Of a stretch of 64,000 bases of DNA, positions 58,400 to 64,000 are shown in pieces. Source of the DNA: Sutterella megalosphaeroides (GTDB lineage: Bacteria > Pseudomonadota > Gammaproteobacteria > Burkholderiales > Burkholderiaceae_F); assembly GCF_003609995.1 (NCBI RefSeq), contig NZ_AP018786.1, positions 1,002,001 through 1,066,000 of the forward strand, read 5' to 3'. Both the position numbers and the translations under genes were made by a program. The notes below the pieces were generated by a model. That model saw only the letters and a list, made by a program, of their open reading frames with translations, had not been told where the DNA came from and did no database searches. Position 1 is the first letter of the stretch; each line of letters opens with the position of its first letter.

Positions 58400-60904
58400 T
58401 CAGGCGAACGGCTTCCTCGGCCTTACGAGCTGGGCCACCGTCCAAACAAGGCACAGCCCGTAGACGACCGTCCAACCGAACGCGGCGAGAGCCGGCGTTT
58501 CGGAGGCGGCGAGAAGCCCGAAAGAGAGAAGCGTGGTCACGCCCGAAAAAAGTACGGCCGCGGCCGTCCGCCCGTCCGTGGGACTGCGCGTGAGAAAGAT
58601 CCCGTAGTCGACACCGAGCCCGAGAACGAGCACGATTGCAAGCGTCGTAAAGAGCGTGACGGGAATCCCCGCCCACCCGAAGGCGGCCAACGCCCCGAGC
58701 GTACCGAAAAGGCTCGGAAGGAGCGCCCGCCAGGCGTTGGAAATCCCGAAAAGTCGCAGGGCGACGAGCGCCAGGAGGCCGAAGCCCGCCAGGGCGCTTT
58801 CCAACACGCGGTTGCGGTAGCGGGTGAGGATCGTTTCCATGTCAGCCGTCAAATTGACGAAACGAACGCGGGTGGCAACGGCCGCAGTTGCCGACGCGTC
58901 GGGCTCCGAAGCCCCGGCAACGCTTTCGAGCGCCCGGAGTTTTTCCAGGTGCTCCGCCCGAACGTCCGAGAGCATCACAAGGTGCGCGACCGTTTTCTCC
59001 GTCCCCGCCGCGACGTCCGCTTCGCTCGTCAAGCGCAGGTGCCCGAGGGCGGCCCCGAAGGGCGTGGCAAGCACCGCATCCGTCGTGATGCGCGGCGCCT
59101 CGGGGCTCGGGTCGGGAAGTTGCGGTCCCGCCCCGAGCACTTCCGTCATGCGGGGCGTGATCCGGAGAAGCGCCTCCCGAACGAGACGCGCGTCCTCGGT
59201 CTGTCGGGCGGCGGACGGCACGTAGTCCGCCAGTGCCAGGGGGTGAATGTCGAGCGTCGGATCCGCGCGAAGCGCCGCGAGGAGCTTTTCTTCGGTGGCA
59301 AGGACGGCGTCTTCGGTCGCGCCCGAAACAACGAACACCTGAGCGGGCGAGGGAAGTTTCAGGGCTGCGGATAGCCGCGTCTGCGCTTCGGCCAGGCCCG
59401 CGGGAACGAACTGCAGGTCCCGAATGCCCGAAGCCCATTCGATGCGCGCCGCGCCGACCGTGAGGAACACAACCGCCGCAAGGGCGAGCGCAACCTGCCC
59501 GAGGCGGGGAAGTTCCCCGAAACGCGGAAGGCGCGGTAAGCGCGCTTCAAGAAACCGCACGAGACGCGTGTCGCGGCGCGGTGCCCACCGGTCCGCATAA
59601 GGGAGCCAGAAAAGGACGACCGCAAGCGTTGCCAAGAGGCCGCCCGCGGCGAGAATCCCCATTTGCCGCAGCCCCGGCAAGGGCGTAGCGATGAGAACCC
59701 CGTACGCGAGGGCCGAAGAAAGGGCCGCCGCAAAAAGGCCCGGCGCGAGCGCCCAACGGCGCGCGATCGGGTCGGGCATGCTCGGTGCAAAGGCAAACCA
59801 GTGCGCGCCGTAGTCGACCGCCACCCCGATCAGGGTCGCGCCAAAGACGAACGTAACGAGCGCGAGCGAATCGAAAAGCCCCAAGGCGACGCCGAGCCCC
59901 GCCGCAAAGCCCGCGGCGACGGACCCCGCCAAAAGAACGAGCGTCGCGACGCGCCCGAAAAAGGCGAGCGCAAAAATCAAAACGCCCGCCGTCGAAAAGG
60001 CCCCGATCCGACCGAGCTCGTCCCGAGCGCGCGTTGCGGCCGCATCCGTAAAGAGCGGCACGCCCGCGGCGTCGATCCGAAGGGAGGAGACCGCAGCGGC
60101 GTCGGTTCCTTCCGCTCCTTCCACCCCTCGAAGGGCGTTTTGCGCGGACCGTCGGGCCTCTTCCAAAGCACGCCCCACGCGTCCTTCGCCCGTTTCGGCG
60201 GCGCCCGAAAGGACGCGAAGCGTCACGACGAGCGCATCGTCGCGTCCGCGCACCGCCAGGACACGGTCGGGGGCGGAATTCGGTGAGGTTTCCGTCGCGG
60301 TTCCGTCCGAGGCCTTCGCATCGCCGCTCGCACCGACCGCGGAATCCTCCGCTTCCTGAACGGGCAATGTGGCGACTTTTTCCAACACCCACCGGTCGTA
60401 TAGCCCCAGCGGATCGCGTGCGATCCCGAGGATCCCGGGGCCCGCGGGGTTGAGAAGCGTTGCGGCGAGCCGCTCGTCGAGCGCTGCGGAGGAGGCGTTT
60501 TCAAGAAACGCCCGGTCTTCGGCCGTAAGGAGGCGCCCGGCGGCGTTTTCCAAGGCGAGCGCTTTGACGTTCGGGGTCTCCACGGGTTCGGTCGCAAAGA
60601 GTCCCGAATCGAGAAGCGACGTCAGAAAAGCGCGCCGCGCGATGCGGGCGGCTTCGGGGTTCCCCGGAACCTCAACGAGCGCTGTCACCCGGTCGGCTTC
60701 CGCGGTCGTCAGTTTCGCTTTCACCCGCGCTTCGAGTTCGGGGGAGAGCTCTTCCATCAGCCGCTCGGGCAGAAGCGCGAGGAGCTGCGTATCGAACGGC
60801 TTGCGGGTGAATTTCGAGAGGCCGCAAAGGATGATCGAGCCGAACACGATCGCAAGCGCCAGGGCGCAAAGGGCTGACGAACGGGGGCCGAAGAGGGATC
60901 TCAT
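58400..60904 (-). CDS. MMPL/RND-family exporter of an aryl-polyene-type cluster
   Basis: The protein has about 834 residues from ATG 60904; a TTG at 60910 would overlap the upstream stop as TTGA. It has two repeats, each with a large periplasmic domain and a bundle of membrane helices; family motifs are GVAVDYGAHWF and LGLGVDYGIFLTRSP, which hold proton-relay Asp residues. MMPL proteins move lipids or polyenes across the inner membrane. It lies between the LolA-like and DUF3261 genes, the order expected for aryl-polyene export. Confidence 0.85.
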   Translation of the reverse strand: MRSLFGPRSSALCALALAIVFGSIILCGLSKFTRKPFDTQLLALLPERLMEELSPELEARVKAKLTTAEADRVTALVEVPGNPEAARIARRAFLTSLLDSGLFATEPVETPNVKALALENAAGRLLTAEDRAFLENASSAALDERLAATLLNPAGPGILGIARDPLGLYDRWVLEKVATLPVQEAEDSAVGASGDAKASDGTATETSPNSAPDRVLAVRGRDDALVVTLRVLSGAAETGEGRVGRALEEARRSAQNALRGVEGAEGTDAAAVSSLRIDAAGVPLFTDAAATRARDELGRIGAFSTAGVLIFALAFFGRVATLVLLAGSVAAGFAAGLGVALGLFDSLALVTFVFGATLIGVAVDYGAHWFAFAPSMPDPIARRWALAPGLFAAALSSALAYGVLIATPLPGLRQMGILAAGGLLATLAVVLFWLPYADRWAPRRDTRLVRFLEARLPRLPRFGELPRLGQVALALAAVVFLTVGAARIEWASGIRDLQFVPAGLAEAQTRLSAALKLPSPAQVFVVSGATEDAVLATEEKLLAALRADPTLDIHPLALADYVPSAARQTEDARLVREALLRITPRMTEVLGAGPQLPDPSPEAPRITTDAVLATPFGAALGHLRLTSEADVAAGTEKTVAHLVMLSDVRAEHLEKLRALESVAGASEPDASATAAVATRVRFVNLTADMETILTRYRNRVLESALAGFGLLALVALRLFGISNAWRALLPSLFGTLGALAAFGWAGIPVTLFTTLAIVLVLGLGVDYGIFLTRSPTDGRTAAAVLFSGVTTLLSFGLLAASETPALAAFGWTVVYGLCLVWTVAQLVRPRKPFA

Positions 60905-60906
60905 TT

Positions 60907-61566
60907 TCAAGGCCCGGGCGCGGAGACGGAAGAATCGGAATCGCTCACGTCCGTAAAGTGCATGCGGGAGACTTCGCCCGAAGCGGCCGTCATCACCACT
61001 TCTTCAACGTGGGTGTGCCCGTAAATCCGCACTTCGCGGATCGTCTCGCCGAGCGCCTTCGCGCGCGGCAGGGCCGTCACGGCAATGCGCCCGTCGGGCG
61101 TACGTTCTGCGGTGAGGTCGAAGGCTTCGCGCACCGAGTCGAGCCGCCCCGAAAGAAAGTCCGCAAGCATCCGCGCGAAGCGCCCGACGGCGGGAATGTC
61201 TTTGGCGGAAAGCATCCGACGCGTTTTGCCCGAGATCGTTTCGATGCCCGCGGGCGAAACGCGGATTTCGGAGGCGAAAGGCGACTCGGTCGTCCAACGC
61301 AATTCCGACCCCGCAAAGCGGAAGGTTCCCGTCGAAATCATCGGCTTCGGAAAGCCCGCCACGGTCTTTTCTTCGCGAAAGCGCCCCGACAGTTGTTCGG
61401 CGCGCAAAAGGCTCAGAAGCTCCGCGGAGTCCGCCCCGAGCGTCGTTCCGGGCTCGATCTTCGACTCAACCGACTCAGCCTGCGCGGTCGGAGCGGGATC
61501 GGTTGCGGCGAGCGGCGCCGCAACGGGGAGCGAGAGTAACGTAAGAGCGAAGAAGGCGTGGCGCAT
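60907..61566 (-). CDS. LolA-like outer-membrane lipoprotein carrier homologue
   Basis: This 219-residue protein has a signal peptide and a LolA-type beta-fold (QLSGRFREEKTVAGFPKPM, GTFRFAGSELRWTTESPF, SAKDIPAVGRFARMLADFLSG). In aryl-polyene clusters such proteins probably carry the lipid through the periplasm. Its stop almost touches the exporter start. Confidence 0.82.
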   Translation of the reverse strand: MRHAFFALTLLSLPVAAPLAATDPAPTAQAESVESKIEPGTTLGADSAELLSLLRAEQLSGRFREEKTVAGFPKPMISTGTFRFAGSELRWTTESPFASEIRVSPAGIETISGKTRRMLSAKDIPAVGRFARMLADFLSGRLDSVREAFDLTAERTPDGRIAVTALPRAKALGETIREVRIYGHTHVEEVVMTAASGEVSRMHFTDVSDSDSSVSAPGP

Positions 61567-61607
61567 GCGAAGTGTCCGAAGCTAGGTGGAGCCGAAAGAG
61601 TTCGACC

Positions 61608-61613
61608 ATTATA
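61608..61613 (-). promoter_or_regulatory. TATAAT -10 box upstream of the LolA-like gene
   Basis: A perfect minus-strand -10 lies 42 bases upstream of the LolA-like ATG, with only a weak -35 (GTGAAG or CGTGAA). It suggests that LolA-MMPL-DUF3261 can be transcribed separately from the two upstream genes. Confidence 0.5.
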
Positions 61614-61688
61614 GGGGCGCACCATTGGGCTTCACGCCCGACGTCCGCGACGCGTTCGCGTTTTCAAGCCCTTCTGTCAGGCTTCTCG

Positions 61689-62723
61689 TCAGGTTTTCCA
61701 GAAGTCGTAGAAATTGAACCAGTCGTAAGGCGACCGCGCGAGTTCGCGCTCCAGGTTCGCGGCGTACTTCGCCACCCACCCTTCAAGGCGCTCCGCGCGC
61801 TCCGTGCGCGAAGCGGAAGGCATTTCCTCGATCGAGTCGAAACGCACCCGGTAGGCGATTCGCCGACCCGAAGCGGAAGCGGTTCGGGTGCAGGTCATCT
61901 GGCGCAGGGGACACTTGAGAAGAAGCGCAAGGAGCGCTCCGCCCGTCGGGAAGCGCGCGAGTTCGCCAAAAAAGGGCACGCGCACGGTTCCCTTCCTCGC
62001 ATCGCTTTCAATCGGCGTACGGTCGCCCGCCACGACGACGTAGGCGCCGCGGGCGACGAGCTCGTCGAGTTCCATCGCGAGCGCGGGCGAAAAGCCCGAC
62101 ACTTCTCGGAAAAGCACTTCGGGTGGGCGGGCTCCCGCTTCTTTGAGAAGCCGATTGAATTCTGCAGCATGGTGCGTGTGCTGCAGAACGACGATCGGGT
62201 GTTCGGTGTGAAACCCCGCTTCGCGCGAGAGGAGTTCCTGACAGCCCGCGTGGGACGTGAGGATGATGCAACCGCGGTTCGGAGGATCGTTTCGGAAGGG
62301 CTCGTCCCCTTCGACAATGAGTTCCACGTCGGGGTCGTTTCCCGCCTGAACCGCAAACTTGTCGAGAATCGTCTCCGCAAAGCGCGCGAGGTGCGCAAGC
62401 CCCTCGCAGTGCCCGGCCGGACGCGCTTCGGGCCGGGCGCGGTCGAGCCACCCGAGGCTCGCGCGGCGCACATCGGGCGACGTGCACCAGTAAAAGAGAA
62501 GGACCGGCGCGAGCAGCACCCGAAAGGGCCTGCGCCCGAACGCGCGGTGGCAGGCAAGGAGCGTCCGGATCCCGAGCGCGCTCGTTTTCTCCCGAAGCCG
62601 CCACCAGGGACGGTCGGAAGCCTTCGAATCGGGGTTCGAGTCGGGATTCGAATTCGGGGGCAGGTCGTCGTTCAAGTCGGGACTCGAAGAGGAACGGTCC
62701 GACGGACGGGGTGCGTTCGTCAT
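61689..62723 (-). CDS. LpxL/HtrB-like acyltransferase
   Basis: This 344-residue protein starts at MTNAPRPSD; about 40 residues of Ser/Asn/Pro-rich sequence precede the domain. The acyltransferase motif H-x4-E (TSHAGCQE) and downstream FREVSGFSPALAMELDE and PFFGELARFPTGGALLALL blocks match the lipid-A-biosynthesis acyltransferase family. In aryl-polyene clusters this enzyme would acylate the lipid anchor. The gene lies 14 bases after the glycosyltransferase gene. Confidence 0.82.
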   Translation of the reverse strand: MTNAPRPSDRSSSSPDLNDDLPPNSNPDSNPDSKASDRPWWRLREKTSALGIRTLLACHRAFGRRPFRVLLAPVLLFYWCTSPDVRRASLGWLDRARPEARPAGHCEGLAHLARFAETILDKFAVQAGNDPDVELIVEGDEPFRNDPPNRGCIILTSHAGCQELLSREAGFHTEHPIVVLQHTHHAAEFNRLLKEAGARPPEVLFREVSGFSPALAMELDELVARGAYVVVAGDRTPIESDARKGTVRVPFFGELARFPTGGALLALLLKCPLRQMTCTRTASASGRRIAYRVRFDSIEEMPSASRTERAERLEGWVAKYAANLERELARSPYDWFNFYDFWKT

Positions 62724-62737
62724 GGACGATCGGCCGC

Positions 62738-63850
62738 TCACTGCTCGGAGGTCGAACCGTTCGAGCTCGTCGAAGTGTTCGAAGCTTCCGCGTTGCCCGC
62801 ACTCTTTCCCTTCCCCGTTGCTTCCCGCGCCTGCTTTTCCATGGCTTCGAGGCGCTTCAACGCTTCGCGCGAGGCGTCTTCGGCCACTTTCGACGCTTTG
62901 GCAACGCGCGCAGCTCGGGCGGCTTCTTCTGCGGTCGGGACGCGCGTATCGGCCGCGGGACGGAGCTTTGCGGGCTTCACCGGGCGGCAGGCGTCGGGGT
63001 CGCGTTCGCACTCGGGCACACGCCCGAAAACGCGCGACCAGAGAATGATCGGGAGGCGCGTCAGCATCATCGTGCAGAGCTTCGCGTGCATCCAGCTGAT
63101 GCGCAGATTGTCGCGCAGCCCCCGGAAGTGGCTGATCCCGTCCTTCGGGTACGTCACCGCGACGGGCGCGTTTTTGACGCGCACCCCCGCCCAGAGAAGA
63201 CGAACGAGGATTTCCGGGTCAAATTCCATCCGCTCGCCGATGCGGGCGTTTTCCAAGACCTCGGTGACGGCTTCGATCGGATAGACGCGCATGCCGCACA
63301 TGGCGTCTTCGAAGCTCAAGGAGAGGCTGTTGACCGCCACCCAGAAATTCGTGATCTTTCGCCCCCAGAGACGCGCCTTCGGAACCGAGCTGTCGTAGAC
63401 GGGATAGCCGCAAATGAGGTGGTTCGGGAATTTGTGCGCGAGCTGAATGAAGCGGGAAACGGCGGAGCGGTCGTGCTGCCCGTCGGCGTCGATCTGAAGA
63501 ACGTGCGTGTACCCGTCGCGCGCCGCACGCTTGAAGCCCGTCATCACGGCGGCGCCCTTGCCGCCGTTTTCCGCACGGTGCACGACCGTGACCGCGACGC
63601 CCGCAAGCGCGTCGCAGGCGGCATGCGTCTTTTCGTCCGACCCGTCGTCGACGATCAGAACCGGCAGGTGCATGGCCCGCAGGTCCCTCACGACGGCCGC
63701 GATGGTGTCGGGGTGGTTGTAGACCGGAACGAGTGCCAGCGGTCGGAACGACTCGCACGAACGCGCCGCGGGCGCGCCCGGGCGCGCGGCCGCCTTGGTC
63801 GGGATCGACCCCGAAAGCGGGGCGGTCGTTGCACGATATGCTTCTGCCAT
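62738..63850 (-). CDS. Family 2 glycosyltransferase with Ala-rich C-terminal tail
   Basis: The protein has about 370 residues from MAEAYRAT; the frame stays open to the window end, with other ATGs at 63928 and 64000. The GT-A fold is clear: LALVPVYNHPDTIAAVV, VLIVDDGSDE, AENGGKGAAVMTGFKRA and the metal motif QIDADGQHD. The last ~65 residues form an Ala/Lys/Glu-rich helix (likely coiled coil) and a Ser/Thr/Asn tail, which is unusual for the family. Its role in an aryl-polyene-type cluster would be adding a sugar or phospho-sugar to the lipid. A TACAAT on the minus strand (63927-63932) supports the 63850 start. Confidence 0.82.
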   Translation of the reverse strand: MAEAYRATTAPLSGSIPTKAAARPGAPAARSCESFRPLALVPVYNHPDTIAAVVRDLRAMHLPVLIVDDGSDEKTHAACDALAGVAVTVVHRAENGGKGAAVMTGFKRAARDGYTHVLQIDADGQHDRSAVSRFIQLAHKFPNHLICGYPVYDSSVPKARLWGRKITNFWVAVNSLSLSFEDAMCGMRVYPIEAVTEVLENARIGERMEFDPEILVRLLWAGVRVKNAPVAVTYPKDGISHFRGLRDNLRISWMHAKLCTMMLTRLPIILWSRVFGRVPECERDPDACRPVKPAKLRPAADTRVPTAEEAARAARVAKASKVAEDASREALKRLEAMEKQAREATGKGKSAGNAEASNTSTSSNGSTSEQ

Positions 63851-64000
63851 GCGTCGAAAAGGAAAGCGTTGCGGGAAAAACGACGGCCGGTACGAGAGCG
63901 TTTGTTTGCTCGCTCGGTCGGCCGACATTGTAGAGGAGTCGGCGTGCGGACGACGGGAAAACTGCGATTTGTAAACTTCTTTATCGGCAATAACCCTCAT

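Noticed and set aside
1-64000. tRNA, rRNA, insertion sequence, integrase or attachment-site signals
   Set aside because: Scanning the gaps showed no cloverleaf with CCA end, no transposase or integrase motifs and no flanking terminal repeats.

Overview
The window looks like part of a GC-rich betaproteobacterial genome of the Sutterella/Parasutterella type (Burkholderiales, Sutterellaceae). That placement is an inference from gene content: several arylsulfate sulfotransferases with a dedicated DsbL/DsbI pair, two DMSO-reductase-type molybdoenzymes, exported flavoprotein reductases, TtrS/TtrR-like two-component systems, and almost no sugar metabolism. I see no tRNA, rRNA, CRISPR array, prophage or insertion sequence. 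Very long open frames antisense to real genes are a by-product of the base composition and were ignored.

Layout. 1-5408: a sensor kinase (cut by the left edge), its response regulator and a DmsAB-like molybdoenzyme. 5554-11944: an AGCS amino-acid symporter, a LysR regulator, arylsulfate sulfotransferase 1, and divergently DsbL/DsbI, which oxidise AssT. 12284-16168: an M20 peptidase with an NhaC-type antiporter behind a long structured leader, then a small secreted Pro/Gly-rich protein. 16317-27532: an oligopeptide-type ABC transporter (four genes, minus) divergent from a MarR regulator, a DUF1177 protein, a DcuC-like carrier and an AbgA-like amidohydrolase (plus). 27748-33836: a MerR regulator, a porin, an FMN/FAD reductase, an SMR exporter and a LysR regulator. 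33983-41796: AssT2 with its porin, AssT3, a divergent LysR regulator and another porin. 41961-45534: a TorD-like chaperone, a ferredoxin subunit and a second molybdoenzyme.

45794-54755 is the most interesting block. A predicted exported type I 3-dehydroquinate dehydratase is followed by a covalent-FMN/FAD reductase. Divergent from them are a second TtrS/TtrR-like pair and a flavoprotein reductase whose start codon overlaps the regulator stop, then one more exported flavoprotein. This reads as a sensed, periplasmic anaerobic-respiration module, possibly for quinate/shikimate-pathway compounds.

54943-63850: a Crp-like regulator with a terminator in its leader, a type II asparaginase, and a co-directional set (DUF3261 lipoprotein, MMPL exporter, LolA-like protein, lipid-A-type acyltransferase, family 2 glycosyltransferase) that matches the membrane/export half of an aryl-polyene-type gene cluster. 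The polyene-synthesis enzymes are not in the window.

As a whole the region is built for a periplasm-centred anaerobic life. Outer-membrane porins admit substrates, exported enzymes (AssT, flavoproteins, molybdoenzymes, dehydroquinase) act on them, and local regulators switch each module. Neither molybdoenzyme nor any flavoprotein has a membrane anchor or cytochrome gene beside it, so the quinol connection must be encoded elsewhere.
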